Shown: positions 1 to 11,560, counted from the stretch's first letter. The stretch is 64,000 nt of DNA from Notamacropus eugenii (GCF_028372415.1 NC_092872.1:12003001-12067000); one strand, 5' to 3'. Made by a program: numbers and translations. Notes: generated by a model from the letters alone, not told the origin.

Positions 1-35
1 ACAGAAAAGGAACATCTTGAGTGAGATTATAGCAG
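1..35 (+). CDS. TUBZ: Tubulin-like gene (zeta-tubulin candidate), antepenultimate exon, partial
   Basis: The left edge of the window cuts this exon. Reading from base 2 the frame is open and ends with ...SEIIA plus one base (G35), followed by a GTAGGA donor at 36-41. The one-base overhang pairs with the two-base start of the next exon (1547) to make a Gly codon, so the phases match. In alpha- and beta-tubulin the equivalent stretch is the 'EIT/LTQ' helix before the M-loop region; the residues EIIAGLVQQPE across the junction fit that helix. Only 35 bases are visible, so taken alone this is weak. The call rests on phase agreement with the two downstream exons. Confidence 0.4.
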
Positions 36-89
36 GTAGGACTCACTGGTGAGTTAATAGCTTCCTGTTCAAGGCCCCTCTTCCCAAGG

Positions 90-430
90 ACAATAGGCCT
101 GACCATGTCGTGCCTCTGCTCAGAAATCTCACATGGTTTTCTTTTGCCCCAGAATAAAATACAGAGTCCTTGGCTTGGCATTGAGAGCTCTGTTTTACAT
201 AAATTCTCCTTCATATACTCAATTCTTCTATCAGTCTGGAATACGCACTTCTCCCTACTCATTCTGCCTTCTCTTGACTCTGTGCATTTGCACAGACTCC
301 TCCTGGCACACATTTCCCTTCTTATCTCTGTCTGCTGAAATCCTTCTCTTGTTTCAAGGGCTGGGTGATGTGCTACCTCTCCCATGAAGCATCTCTTGAT
401 TTCCCCAGTTGAAATTCTTCTCTCTGTTCT
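90..430 (+). repeat. L2 LINE fragment
   Basis: Reads in L2 sense order: 'gcctgaccatgtcgtgcctctgctc', 'aaaatacagagtcctt', 'cacagactcctcctggcac', 'atgaagcatctcttgatttcc'. 5'-truncated and diverged. Confidence 0.7.
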
Positions 431-439
431 TAAATTTTC

Positions 440-1020
440 TCATTGAATTCAATGGAGTTAACATTTTAAAACACCTGCTTCATGTAAGGCATAATGCTTG
501 AGCACACTGGGAATATAAAACCAAAAACGAAATTTTCCCTGTTCTCCAGGAAATTAGATTCTAGAAGTGGTGGGGATGGGAAGGAAGAGAATTTTCAACA
601 TATATTCAGATAAGTAATACAAAATATATACTAGCAGTTTTGAGAGGTAAACAGTCCTCGACAACTGTGAGTGTCTGGAAGGAGCTGATAGGTAGGTAAG
701 AGGTGGTACATTAGCTGGGTTTTGAAATGAGTAAGGGACTCTGAGGGGTGGAGGCAAGGAGAGACCCTATGACAGACACAGTTTGGCATGAAAGGCATGG
801 AAGGGGTAGATGGAACGTAGTATATAGGGAACAACTAGCAGGTCAATTTGACTGCAGTGGAGAATGCCTGAAGTAAAAGAATACAAAATAAGATTGGAAA
901 GATTGTAGAGGGCTTTAAGTGCTAGGCAATGAGATTATACTTTATCTTAGAGGCAATAAGGAGCCCAAAGGATTTTTGAGCAGGGGAGTGTCAAGGTCAT
1001 ATCAGTGTTTTAAGGAATAC
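440..1020 (-). repeat. L2 LINE fragment, antisense
   Basis: Antisense L2 order: a head with 'actgggaatataaaa', then 'tgagcaggggagtgtcaaggtca' after 'gagggctttaagtgctaggcaa'. A G-rich low-complexity tail follows at 1027-1095. Confidence 0.65.
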
Positions 1021-1339
1021 TCATTTGGTGGGGGAAGGGGGGGAGGGAATGGGTTAGAAAGGGAAGCAGAGAGGCTGGGAGGGAGGAGGGGGGGGCAATT
1101 GCAAAAGAGACTGAACTGTCCCTGGTCTATCAGCTGAAATTAACAGATAACAAAAGTGAGAGCGGGAAGAGTAACAAATTGCTTCTGTGTAATAGTCCTA
1201 AGTCTGCTCCTCTCCATGGTGCTCTCGGTGTATCTGTGCATACCCATAGGCCCATGTTCTCTAGCAGTCTAGATTCTGAAACAGAAGGTAAAAAGATGAC
1301 CCTAAAATAATAAACAATGCTGTGAAGAATAGGGTACAA

Positions 1340-1480
1340 ACATTATTCTTCCATTTTACAAATGGGGAAACTGAGGCTCAGGAGGGAGTTTATTGGTCTA
1401 GCTAGTAAAACTGGGATTCATTCATAAAGCCAAGTTCAGCTCTCATTCTTTGTGAGACCACACGGCCTCTTATGCAACCA
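1340..1480 (-). repeat. MIR-type SINE
   Basis: 'ccattttacaaatggggaaactgaggctcagg' is the antisense MIR core, followed by 'actgggattc'. Confidence 0.65.
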
Positions 1481-1546
1481 TGGGAGTCTTCCCTGGATGA
1501 CCTAATGAAGATAATAAATGTACTGCCTCACTTCCCCACTTTGCAG

Positions 1547-1708
1547 GATTGGTCCAACAACCTGAAAAGCTGGCTAGCAGCCAAAGCCACCGTATATTTG
1601 GGGGCACTTCAGCTGGCCTAGCTCAGAGAAACTGTAGATCTCATTTTGTCGTAGGGTGGTCCCCATGTGCCTCTACGATGAACAGAAACTCAGTGGATGC
1701 TTACAAGA
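1547..1708 (+). CDS. TUBZ: Tubulin-like gene (zeta-tubulin candidate), penultimate exon
   Basis: A pyrimidine-rich tract and CAG acceptor end at 1546. The exon starts GA|TTG and stays open to a GTAAAT donor at 1709, leaving one base (A1708) that pairs with CT of the next exon (Thr). The encoded stretch contains IFGGTSAG followed by SHFVVGWSPCAST. This resembles the tubulin pattern of a beta strand with F-R-G and then 'xFVxWxPxxxKxxx' ahead of the last helices. The loop between these two motifs is shorter than in alpha/beta-tubulin. A second donor-like site, GTAAGA at 1729, would be out of phase. A different frame at the exon start (WSNNLKSWLAAKATVYLG) also looks protein-like but hits TAG at about 1619, so the fully open frame is preferred. 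Moderately sure it is tubulin; the paralogue is an inference. Confidence 0.5.
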
Positions 1709-1774
1709 GTAAATGCTGTAAGCTGAGAGTAAGAAGAACTCATTGGTATCTGCACAATGATGTAATGGAAAGAC

Positions 1775-1850
1775 ACATATTCCCAGCACAGCGCCTGACA
1801 CCTAGTGGGCACTTGGTCAATGTTTGTTTAATTGAACTGAATCTCATTCC
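1775..1850 (+). repeat. L2 3' end
   Basis: 'cagcacagcgcctgacacctagtgggcacttggtcaatgttt' is the typical L2 3' terminus. It lies just inside the tubulin-like gene's last intron. Confidence 0.6.
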
Positions 1851-2442
1851 ACACAGAACTTAGCCCAGTGAACCTTCCCCAGCACCCTGCCCAAGCTGTG
1901 GTTCCCAGTGATAATGAGGTCAACGTTTTGTGTCTCTGGGAAAGGAGGGAATACATAAAGAGAAGTCACCACTGTGGTTGAACTTTGCACATGAAAAAAA
2001 TGTGGTAGAATCTGTGGCTTTTCTGCCGCTGACCAAATGAGCCATGAAACAACAAGAGCAACCACAGTGACAGTGATAACTAGCATTTACAGAGTGCCTA
2101 CTGTGTGCCAGGCTTCAGAGTTTTAGTTAGTGGGCAGTGCTGTGACCACATTTTGCTTTTTCCTCTTCCAACAGAGGCCAGGTGTTTTGGGACAGCATGG
2201 TTTCATCTGTGACGCGCTTCTTGGCTCCTGAGTTGAGTACTGGGGACCCTGTATCCTTCTCTATGTCAGGTGCTCATGAAGTCACATTAAGACAGCGAGT
2301 ATAATGGAGAGACCTTTGAACATGCTTGTGCTTCCTACTGGGAAGCAACCTACTGATCCACACAGGAACCAAGCAGACATTGTCACTCCTTCAGTCAGCC
2401 AGGCCCCAGTCACGGAGGCCCACTTGACTAGCTCACATTTAT

Positions 2443-2690
2443 TTGTTGTTCAGTCATTTCACTCTGTCTGACTCTTCATGACCCTGGGGTTTTCTTGGGA
2501 AAGGTATCGGAGTGGTTTACCATTTCCTTCTCTAGCTCATTTTACAGAGGAGGAAACTGAGGCCAACAGAGTTAAGTGACTTGCCTAAGTGACTTGTACA
2601 GCTAGTACATGTCTGAGGTGGAATTTGTACTCAGGCCTTCCTGAGTCCAGGCCTGGCACTCTTATCTACTGTGTCACCTGGCTGCCCCAG
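2443..2690 (-). repeat. Marsupial CORE/tRNA-type SINE, full-length, antisense
   Basis: Begins 'gttgttcagtcatttc' and runs through 'ggggttttcttgg', 'gaggaaactgaggc' and 'aagtgacttgcc' to 'ctggctgcccc'. This is the antisense of a SINE whose head reads 'ggcagctaggtggc'. Confidence 0.75.
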
Positions 2691-2799
2691 TTCACATTTA
2701 TACATTACTTTATAGTGACCAAGTACCACGCTTCCATTCCCATCTGATCCCCATATTAGCCAAGGGAGATAACTCATACAAAAATATTTTCCCCTCCTC

Positions 2800-2930
2800 T
2801 ATTTTCTAGATGATAGAAACTGAGGCTCAGACAGGGGACATGAATTAATTGCCTAATACATGGCATAGCTGGTGATGGAACTTTCTAAGACCAAGTCAGT
2901 TACTACACAGTGCCACCTCGTTGTAGTGGG
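2800..2930 (-). repeat. MIR-type SINE
   Basis: 'gatagaaactgaggctcagacagg' and 'catagctggtgatggaactt' are the antisense MIR core. Confidence 0.6.
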
Positions 2931-3264
2931 CACTGTGGCAAGATTTAAAGAAAATCCCTGCCCTCAGAAAGCATGCATGGTATCAGAGATATTATTATAA
3001 AGCAAGGGAAGCTAAATGTCTGTGGAGTCTATGTCTCAGTATAATCGTTCAAAGGAGGGAGAGATCACTGTGTGCTCGGCTGGTCACGGAGGGCCTTAGG
3101 TATGAGCTGAGATGGGAGTTGTACCCTGGAGTCTCGTTCTCATCCCAGCTCCACCTGTGCAGGTCATGTTCAGGGCAGTTTCCTCACCTGTAAATTGGAG
3201 GTGGAGGAGGACAGGGACAAGGGACTGAACTAGATAATTTCTCTAAAGCCCCTCCCACTCCCCC

Positions 3265-3599
3265 CACCCCTGTTCAGTAAAGTCTAATGGCTCCCTGATA
3301 CATCTAGGATCAAATATATATATAAATACAAATTTGTTTGTCATTTAAAGCATCGTTCCACCTGGCCCTATCCTAACCTTCCTGTTACTGCCTTTCACAC
3401 TCAATATGGTGTCACCATACTGGCCACTCCCCCTCCATTTCTATCACCACCTCTGTGCCCTTGCCCTTGTCCTTGTAATCCCTAATTTCCATCAACTCAA
3501 GCACCACCTTCTTTGTGGGGCCTTTCCTTATTTACTTAGGTGCTTGAGCTTCGAGTCCCTCCCTCTGGCCCTCCTACCCCAGGCCACCTGGTATCTGCT
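3265..3599 (+). repeat. L2 LINE fragment
   Basis: 'taatggctccctgatacatctaggatcaaat', then 'tttaaagcatcgttccacctgg', then 'tgtgggg cctttcc' follow L2 order. Confidence 0.65.
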
Positions 3600-3622
3600 T
3601 GGTTGGTTGGTTGGTTGGTTGT
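3600..3622 (-). repeat. (TTGG)n tail of the RTE element
   Basis: Five TTGG units directly abut the RTE 3' end. RTE-clade LINEs commonly end in a short tandem repeat instead of poly(A). Confidence 0.7.
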
Positions 3623-5115
3623 TGTCCTTCGTTTTCGAAGAGGACCAAAATGACATCACCATGAAATAGTGAAGTTTCATTGTGTCCTACTGTGGCTGAT
3701 CAGACCAATACAAGCTCAGAATGCTCTACCACAGGTTGGGCACAGATAGTCCGTATGAATTTTTGGGATAGATACTCCAAATTTGCACATCCGATGTTTA
3801 CTTTGTGCTGTCTCAATTCTCCTTTGCTCATAGAGCACAGCACCCTTTCTGATGTGGGCACACCATGCTAAGTGGTCCTGTGCCAGTGTCTCCCATGTTT
3901 CACAGTCAAATCCAAAGTTCTTGAGAGAGACGTTGAGAGTGTCCTTGTATCGCTTCTTCTGACCACCATGTGATCGCCTGCCCCATGAGAATTCTCCATA
4001 AAATAGTCTTTTGTGCAAGCATATATTTTGCATTCGAACAACGTGGCCAGCCCATCAGAGTTGTGTTCTCTGAAGCATAGTTTGAATACGGGTCAGTTTA
4101 TCTTGAGCAAGGACTTCAGTGTCTGGTACCTTAACCTGCCAGGTGATCTTCAGAATCTTCCTAAGACAGTTCAAATGGAAGCGATTCAGTTTCCTGGCGT
4201 GGCACTGGTAGACTGTCCATGTTTCACAGGCATACAGCAATGAAGTCAACACAACAGCTCTGTTTGGTAGTCAGTCTAATACCTCTTCTCTCCCAAACTT
4301 TTCTTCGGAGCTTCCCAAACATTGAGCTAGCTCTGGCAATGCATGCATCAACCTCATTGTCAATCTGTACATCCCTGGAAAGTAGACTACCAAGATAAAT
4401 GAACTTATCCACAGCATTCAAAACTTCTCCATTTGTTGTAACCATTGGTTCCATGTATGGATGGTGTGGTGGTGGCTGATGGAGCACCTGTGTTTTCTTG
4501 GTGTTAATTATTAGGTCAAAATGAGTACAGGCAGCAGAGAATTGATCCATACTTTGTTGCCTCTCAGCTTCAGAGGCTGCATTGAGTGCACAATCATCTG
4601 CAAACAGAAAATCATGCACCAACACTCCTTCCACTTTGGTCTTGGCTTTTCAGTTTGAAGAACTTAAAATCAGTACGGTGGTTGACCTTGATGCCATGCT
4701 TATCCTCACTGAAAGCATTTGACAACATGACTAAAAACATCATGCTAAAAAGCACCGGAGCAAGCACACAGCCCTGTTTCACTCCATTGGTGACTGGGAT
4801 GGCACGAGAGCATTGTCTACTTTCCAGAATCCGGGCAAATGTGCCATCATGAAATTGATATTCAATACTGATGAACTTCTCCAGGCAGTCAAATTTTGAC
4901 ATAATTTTTCATAAGCCCTCATGACTAACAGTGTTAAAGTCCTTGGTCAGATCTACGAAGTTGTGTACAGGCCTCTGTTCTGCTCCTGGCATTTCTCCTG
5001 AAGTTGTCAGGCAGCAAACACCATATCGACTGTTCCTTGGCCCTTTCTGAAGCCACGCTGGCTCTCAGGTATATAACCATCTTCCAGGTGAAGGATCATT
5101 GCCAACAAATTAGAG
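3605..5115 (-). mobile_element. RTE-clade LINE, 3' half of ORF2 (RT to C-terminal zinc motif), decayed
   Basis: Minus-strand frames, with frameshifts and stops, encode the RTE reverse-transcriptase order. FRKGQGTV-type sequence lies at about 5050; VNFVDLTKDFNTVSH at about 4970-4930; VTNGVKQGCVLAPVLFSMMF at about 4800; then FLFADDCALNAA (the FADD form of the catalytic F/Y-x-D-D) at about 4600; then NAVDKFIYLGSLLSR; then CETWTVYQCHARKLNRFH; then RSHGGQKKRYKDTLNVSLK; and a CPTCGRAF zinc motif near 3720. The 3' end with the repeat tail is at 3600. This is the uninverted part of a twin-primed insertion. It is inactive. Confidence 0.9.
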
Positions 5116-5975
5116 CTCTTCTCTGAGTGTGAACAGTTTGTTGCTAACTTGGAGGGAAAGTTGAGTCAACACATAGTAGGCAACAGTGGAGCAGAAAAGG
5201 AGTGGGCAACTTTCAGAGATTTGGTGTACAGCACTGCATTTGCTCATCTGGGTCAGAACACTCACAAACATCAAGACTGGTTTGATGAAAATGATGGAGA
5301 AATTCAGAAACTGCTAAACGAAAGACGAGAACTCCACAGGATATACGAGCAAGATGGTTCATCCACCTCTAAGAAGGCAGCATTTAATTCCATCAAAAGC
5401 AAAGTACAAGCAAAGCTTAGAGAGATGCCGGATTCCTGGCTCAGTAAGAAGGCAGAGGAAATTCAGTTTTATGCTGATAGTAACAATCCAAAGTGCTTTT
5501 ATGATTCCCTGAAAGCTATTTATGAACCAAAAACCTATAGTGCATTACAACTACTCAGTGCTGATGGAGCCACATTGATTAGTGATAAGGACATGATCCT
5601 AGAGAGATGGGCTGAACACTTCCATAGTGTTCTCAACAGACCATCATCAATCAGTGCTGAGGCCATTGACCATTTGTTGAAGTCAATCCCTTCTTAGGCT
5701 CCTTTCATGTAGCAAAGCACCTGGTGCTGATTCTATTCCAGCTGAGATTTACAAGGTAGGGGGGCCATTGCTCATACAAAAGTTGAACGAAATTTTCCAG
5801 GTTATATGGCAAGAGGAGGTCATCCCCCAGGAGTTCAAGGATTCCTCCATTGTCCATCTCTAAAAGGGTAAAGGGAATAGATTGTCCTGCGACAATCACA
5901 GGGGGATCTGTCTCTTAGTCATTGCTGGCAAAATTCTTGCTAAAGTCCTCCTTAATAGGCTGATCTGCTTTGCAG
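5116..5975 (+). mobile_element. Inverted 5' segment of the same RTE LINE (endonuclease-RT linker to start of RT)
   Basis: Plus-strand open frame 5149-5697 (LANLEGKLSQHI..., then WFDENDGEIQKLLNERRELH, KAIYEPKTYS, ILERWAEHFHSVLNR) is the RTE linker. It continues, after a stop, as KAPGADSIPAEIYK, SSIVHL and CDNHRGICLLVIAGKILAK to NRLI near 5970. In an intact RTE this is followed at once by the segment that starts the minus-strand part at about 5105. The two pieces are therefore halves of one element in opposite orientation. Confidence 0.88.
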
Positions 5976-5999
5976 GAAGTTGATGTATGCCTGTACACC

Positions 6000-6115
6000 C
6001 ATATCATCTCCCCCCAAAGAATCTGACCTCCTTAAGAAAGGGAGGGATTGCTTTTGCCTCACAGTGTTCCCAACACTCAGCACAATGTCTGGTGCCTAAT
6101 AAATTCTCTTTGAAA
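6000..6115 (+). repeat. L2 3' end
   Basis: 'ctccttaagaaagggagggattgcttttgcc', 'ccaacactcagcacaatgtctggtgcctaataaa' is the L2 terminus. Confidence 0.7.
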
Positions 6116-6739
6116 CATGATAGACAGCTCAAGGCCTGGATCTGAAAGTGTCTTCTATAAGGGAATAGCAAGGACTGAATTTAGAGGAGGATCCTGCAAC
6201 AAGGTGTTGTGTTTGGTGTCTGCTTGGGCTTGTCATGATCCCTGACCCCAAGAAGCTTACAATCCAACAGGAAACAAGACAAGAAAGGGTATCCTAACCT
6301 AAAAAGGCAGCTTGTGGCAAATGTCAGATAAGGGCTAGAATGGAGAACTGAGGAGATCCCCACTGAGGTGGAGGGTTGTCTCAGGTGGCTTTGCAGAGAA
6401 GGTCTTATATGGAAGACTTATATGGAGCCTGGAAGGATTGGGACAGGCAGACAGGAAGGTGAGAGTTTGCCCTTCTACTCTACCATCCTCCCTCCTCACC
6501 CAGAATAAACAAGTTAGTTTTTCCCGAGGTCTGTATGTTCTCTGGTCCTTAATTCACCCTGTTTCCAGCATTATAGTACTTCGTTGCTGTCTGTGGCCCG
6601 CAGCAACCACTGCTCCTTGATCCAACCCCAGAGCTCTGCAATGAAGAGGCTGCAACGGGCCTATGGCTGTGTATCTTGGAACCCTTTCCCTCTCTCTCTC
6701 TGGACAGGTCAGCTAAACCTTCACCAACAACCTGTAGGC

Positions 6740-6860
6740 TCTCCATTCATTCAATAGTCATTTCTTGGGCACTTACTATGTGAAAGACCCAGTGCTAAAC
6801 ATTGTGGGGCCTCCAGAAAAAAGTAAAGTGTGGTCTTTACCTTCAAGAATATAAGCAGGC
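6740..6860 (-). repeat. L2 fragment, antisense
   Basis: 'tcattcaatagtcatttcttgggcacttactatgtgaaagacccagtgctaaaca' is the antisense L2 3' end. Confidence 0.65.
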
Positions 6861-6894
6861 TGGCTTTTCCAGGTATTTGGTGCTAATTGGTATT

Positions 6895-7080
6895 GTGTGT
6901 GTTTGTCCTTCACTGCCAAAGAAAACAATGCCATCAGAGAAATAATGACATGACTTGCACTTGACTTTGTTTTGAGTGAGGGAGGGCTCTACAGGTCACC
7001 AGCCTCACTTCTCCTCCAGAGCCATCTGAATCCAGTGACCAGATATTCATCAGGATGACTGCAGATGACCCAGGATGAAG
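6895..7080 (-). repeat. RTE-tailed SINE, antisense
   Basis: 'tttgtccttcactgccaaagaaaacaatgccatca', then 'gtgagggagggctctacaggtcaccagcctcact', then 'gaccagatattcatcaggatgactg'. The first ~45 bases match the 3' end of the RTE at 3622-3660, as expected for a SINE mobilised by RTE machinery. A tRNA-type SINE piece follows. Confidence 0.7.
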
Positions 7081-7212
7081 CAATTGGGGTTAAGTGACTT
7101 GCCCAAGGTCACACAGTTAGTGAGTGTCAAGTATCTGGGGTGAGATTTGAACTTAGGTCCTCCTGACTCCTGCACTGGTGCTCTATCCATTGTACCACCT
7201 AGCTGCCCCTAA
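7080..7212 (-). repeat. CORE/tRNA-type SINE, antisense
   Basis: 'ggttaagtgacttgcccaaggtcacacagttagtgagtgtc' to 'ttgtaccacctagctgcccc'. Confidence 0.75.
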
Positions 7213-7559
7213 TTGGTGTTAGGGCTTAAGAAAGAAGGTGTGGAGTGAAGAAGATGGATTATTGTTACATTTGGGTTTCTAAAACCTGGTGTTGATATGA
7301 TCCCAAGACCCCAGAGTTCAGAGTCAGTGTAAATATTGTATCAACCAGAAGCTTATTACCAAAATACCTAATGCCCCAGGGTCTATGGCATCCCTAGGTT
7401 AGGGTCCAAATTTCAGGGGAATAACCTCTGATCATGAGTGTTCACATTCACTCCTGCCAATGGATTGTCTTGGTACTACAAATTATTTTTGATCTGGAGG
7501 GAACTGTGATATTAGCAATGTATAAGGAAATCCAGTAAGGAAACCCCCATTACTTATGC

Positions 7560-7740
7560 AGCTGGTCACCTGCTGTGTACCAACTTTTCTCAGAGTTAGT
7601 TATCTGGGCCACTGAGATTCTTAGGTGACTTCCCCATGATCCTACAGTCAGTATATGTTAGAGGAAGAACTTGAACTCAGGTCTCCCAGATTCTGAGGTA
7701 AGACTCTTGATCCACTGTATCATGTTGCTGGGCTAAGCCA
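7560..7740 (-). repeat. MIR-type SINE, diverged
   Basis: 'cccatgatcctacagtcagtatatgttagaggaagaacttgaactcaggtctcc' keeps the SINE/MIR order. Confidence 0.5.
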
Positions 7741-8149
7741 ACACCAAGCCAAGCCAATGGCTCCCTCTTCTCCATTGCCTTCAATTCAACGCAAATAGGT
7801 TTTTATTAAGTGCTTGAAAGCTGACAAAACACTTTGCTCACAATCCTGTAAGGTAGGTAACAGCAGCAAACAGCAACAAAGCACGTAATATTATTACTTA
7901 ACATTATTAAGGTTAATGTGGCTTTGAAACTGTAAAGGGCATGGATAATTGAAGGACATTTGTAAAGGGATTTAGTAGCCACAGCCTACTTTTCTTCTAT
8001 GAGAAATAATTTGAGGATCTGTGGTTTCCTCAGCAGGGTTATTCCTTTCATTCCCACAGATTGGAATCTTTCTGTGCTATAAATGATTTTTATGGGTTGG
8101 TCTGGCTGGAAAAAAAAAAAAACACAACTCAGCAAAAAACCTTGGTGAC

Positions 8150-8240
8150 CAGCCTTTGATGATAAGCTTACTTGTTCTGTGAAGTGTGGATTCAGTCAGA
8201 GGGCTACCCTGGAGGACCTACAGGGCCACCGTTAACCCCC
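8150..8240 (+). repeat. hAT-like MITE fragment
   Basis: 'ttgttctgtgaagtgtggattcagtcagagggct' then 'ggaggacctacagggccacc' matches the internal half of the foldback repeat seen at 36124-36211. Confidence 0.5.
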
Positions 8241-8384
8241 CCTCGGATGGGAAATTCAGTCCAATCAATCCAATTTAGCAAATGTCTGCAAAGACCTGTT
8301 AGGCTTTGAGGACACAAAACAAACAAGGAGAGATGACGTCATGGGATCTTATAGATTCCAACTTAGAGGGATCCTGAGAGACTT

Positions 8385-8530
8385 TGAACCCCAACCTCTT
8401 CATTTCACAGAGGTGGAAACTGAGCCACAGAGATGTGAAGTAATTTACCCAAGGTCAAACAGTTAGTAGGGGTCTGGCCTAGAACTTGACCCATCTTGTT
8501 GATTCCAAGACCTATCCTCTTTACCATCCT
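8385..8530 (-). repeat. MIR-type SINE
   Basis: 'ttcacagaggtggaaactgagccacagagatgtgaagtaatttacccaaggtca' is the antisense MIR/SINE core. Confidence 0.6.
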
Positions 8531-8589
8531 CTGATCTTAAGGAGAATATGTTCTACTGCAGGGAGTGGAAGTGGGGGAGGCAATAAAAC

Positions 8590-8890
8590 ATGTAGCCAAG
8601 CTAAGTCTAGAGGGAGGAAAAGTGAGGAGGAGAAGGATAGCCCTGGTTGTGGGAGGAGTCCAGAAAGGCCCAATGAAGGAAACAGCCTCTGGGCTGAGCC
8701 TTGAAGGAAGACAGTTCTGAGGGGTGAAGGGAGATAAGGCAAGGGTGAATCCTGGGCATGAGGCATGGCTTGTGCAAATGCATGGAAGTGGAAGATGAGA
8801 GGGCCAGTTTATTTGGCTGGCATGTAGTGTTTGGAAAGGAGTGTGGCATGAAATAAGGCTGGAAAATGGGTGAGATTCAGGATGGTCCCC
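8590..8890 (-). repeat. L2 fragment, antisense
   Basis: 'gctgagccttgaaggaagac', 'gggcatgaggcatggcttgtgcaaatgcatggaagtgg', 'gtgtttggaaaggagtgtggc' follow antisense L2 order. Confidence 0.6.
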
Positions 8891-9129
8891 TGAGTACGGA
8901 GACAGCTATCACAGACCCATACCTGGACTCTCCAGTTTTGTAAGATTGCCAGAGCTTGTGCTTTGCTGACCTTAGAGAATTTAAGAACACTTCCATTTGG
9001 CAATGAGGCAACTGAAGGGGGCAAATGCCATGAGAGCAAACCCCATGAAAGCAAAATATCTCTTTAACAGGAAACTTGATATGGTGTTTTAGGGTTACAT
9101 CTATCATCTCTGATATTTGAAGAATTCTA

Positions 9130-9290
9130 TCAGGTGGGTGGTACAAAAACTATCATTCCTCATTTGACAAATGAGAATGATGCTGAGAGATTAGATTATT
9201 TTCCCAAGGTTGCCTCCCATGTAAGTAGCAGAGCAGACACTGGAACTGAACTCTCCTGACTCAGTCAGCACTTCTTAGCTACAGGATTAA
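9130..9290 (-). repeat. MIR-type SINE
   Basis: 'tcatttgacaaatgagaatgatgctgagagatt' and 'cccaaggttgcctcccatgtaagtagcagagca' are a diverged antisense MIR. Confidence 0.5.
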
Positions 9291-10114
9291 CCTTAAGGTT
9301 CTATTTGAATATGAACCCCCACCAAACCATTATTCAGACTAGGAATTATGTAGGAAATCTGGGGTAAAGGATGTCAAACAAACATGATCCAAAAAAAGGC
9401 AAGCTAGTTGTATGGTGAGAGTGAGATATGATCAACAGACAGCTCATGTGCTCCACTGATACTTTTGAGATGTGAAGGGAAAGTGAGAAAGGCCTCTAGC
9501 CCATAGACTGGACCCTCTGAGGCAATTCTTTGGGCAAGATATGCAAAAGATGGGCAGGCATGGATGGCTTCATTCATCACCAGAGGGATAATGGTATCGA
9601 TAAGATTACAGATCCAATAGAGATTATATGAATAACTCCTCCTTCCGCTCCTGACAAAGCACAGTCTATCCCCCTTAGCTCTTACCTTCCCATATTTTCC
9701 CAACATGTGAAATATGGGCAGGATTGCCATTTTTGTAGTCTCTGTTGTGTTGACGTTTCCCTTTTTGCTACCTTATGGCAGCAGATATTCTCATGTACCA
9801 TTACAAAAGGAGGATGTGAATGGACCACAATGGGATTTGTTTTGTTTTACTGGTGTTTGTGCAATGTCCTGATTATGGCATAAAAACTAGATAACCTCCT
9901 GCTTGGCATTTCTTTTCACAAGGTTCATTCTTGCTATTTAATAAGCCAAAGTCCAATCCAGATGAAGGGATTTTAACACTTCTATTTGCTTACTTCAGTG
10001 GAATTCCAGCGACTTAGCTGCTGTCATTTTGCAGGGTCTTGTCTTATTTTGTTTTTGTTAAGCTGGAGTAGGATCTCTTACTGGAGTGTCCCGGGGCTGG
10101 GTGCTTTTCAATTT

Positions 10115-10420
10115 CTTTTTAATCAACAACTTGAATTAAAGTATACATCGATGTACTTATTCATTTCCAAATGACACAAGGTTGTGAGGTATAGAAACAT
10201 TTTGACAGTCAGTTGATCTTGTGTACTAGCAGAGTGTACTGAATCTAATGAGATGAAATTTAATGGGGACAAAAGTAAAAGTCTTATACTTTGGTTGAGA
10301 TGAGTCATCTGTAGGAGTACAAGATGTGTGCTTTTGGCTAGATGAGAATTCTTGTGAAAGAGGTTTTTAATGCCCTGCAAGATTAATATGAGTCAAAAGG
10401 TTTTGTAGATGCTTTTCATG
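10115..10420 (+). repeat. L3/CR1 LINE fragment
   Basis: 'gaatctaatgagatgaaatttaatggggacaaaagtaaaagtcttata' is a characteristic CR1/L3 3' segment. Confidence 0.6.
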
Positions 10421-10979
10421 GACTTCACGAACAACCAAGTGAATTTCTATCCAAGAGTCCCATACAGTTGGCTGGCTGGGTGCAGCCTATATCTTCCCAA
10501 TAGGGAATTCTGGAGGGCTTAAGTAAAAGTAGATCTTGGTACTCCAGACACCATCTATTGGAAAGGAATGAGTAGTAGTAAGGCAGCTCTTGTAAAAACC
10601 AATTGATGCACTTCCCAACTGTGTGGTGCCTTGGTGAAGCGAGCTCAGATTTCATAGCAATTCTAAGAATAACCAACATGATGGAGAACATAAAAAAAAG
10701 TAGTCTTGCTCTTATTTCATAACTGGGGAAGGTCCAAGGGTTTGGTTTGTTTTTTTTTTAACAACACTGAATCTTAAAGATAATTCCATAGGAGAGTAGC
10801 TCTTAACCTATTTGGTGTCATGGACTCTTTTGGAAGTCTGGTAAAGCTTAAGGACCATTTCTCAGAACAATGCTTTTAAATTCATAAGATAAAATATTAC
10901 AAAGTTTTAGACTTAATAGACTTATAAAGGAAGTCAATTATTTTGAAATAGGAGTAGGAACTATGCATGGTGATAGTAG

Positions 10980-11560
10980 AGGAAGGTAAGATAGACCACA
11001 GGATCTTCACAATAAAAGGGACCTAGAGAGTCCAGTTTCCAAGTTGGTGTTGGAGTCCCTTTTACAACATATATGATAGCCTACTTGAAAACTTTCATGG
11101 ATTTTTTTTTTTTGCCTTCCTAAGCAATCTGTTCCATTGTAGGACAGTTCTGAATATTAGAAACGGAACTACTGGTGTCTCATCTCCTATTCCTTTGTCC
11201 TGACTCCAACTTCATGTTGAGTCAAACTCTGACTCTGTTACTTCTACCCATTGGTCCTAGTTCTTACTGGAGACACGTGGAATCATTCTGTTCCATATTA
11301 AAGTTGTCTAAAATGTTTGCCCTTAATTTTGTCTTCTCCAGACTAAACATCCTAGTTCCTCTACCTGCTCACCTCCCAGTTTTGAATGTCAATTTTTAAT
11401 CTCCTCACCATCCTAATTCCCTTCATCTGGATGGCTTAAACTTTGTTACTGTGCATGTTTAAATGTAATACTGAGAACTGAATGCAATACTCTGGAGGTG
11501 GGGTGCCCAGGACAGAGTAAAGTAGAACAAGTATTTCCTATGCTTCAGACATGACTAGAC
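10980..11560 (-). repeat. L3/CR1 LINE fragment, antisense
   Basis: 'agactaaacatcctagttcctct', 'ttcatctggatggc', 'tgaatgcaatactctggaggtggggtgcccaggacagagtaaagtagaac' is the antisense CR1/L3 3' region. It lies just upstream of the tubulin-like last exon. Confidence 0.65.

Noticed and set aside
1549..1863. Exon extended past 1708 as one 104-codon frame
   Set aside because: Beyond the GTAAAT donor the frame runs into an L2 3' end, and the alternative donor at 1729 does not fit the phase of the next exon.
9404..9730. 108-codon open frame on the minus strand
   Set aside because: No recognisable domain, no splice context and no similarity to anything known to me. Length is within chance for this base composition.
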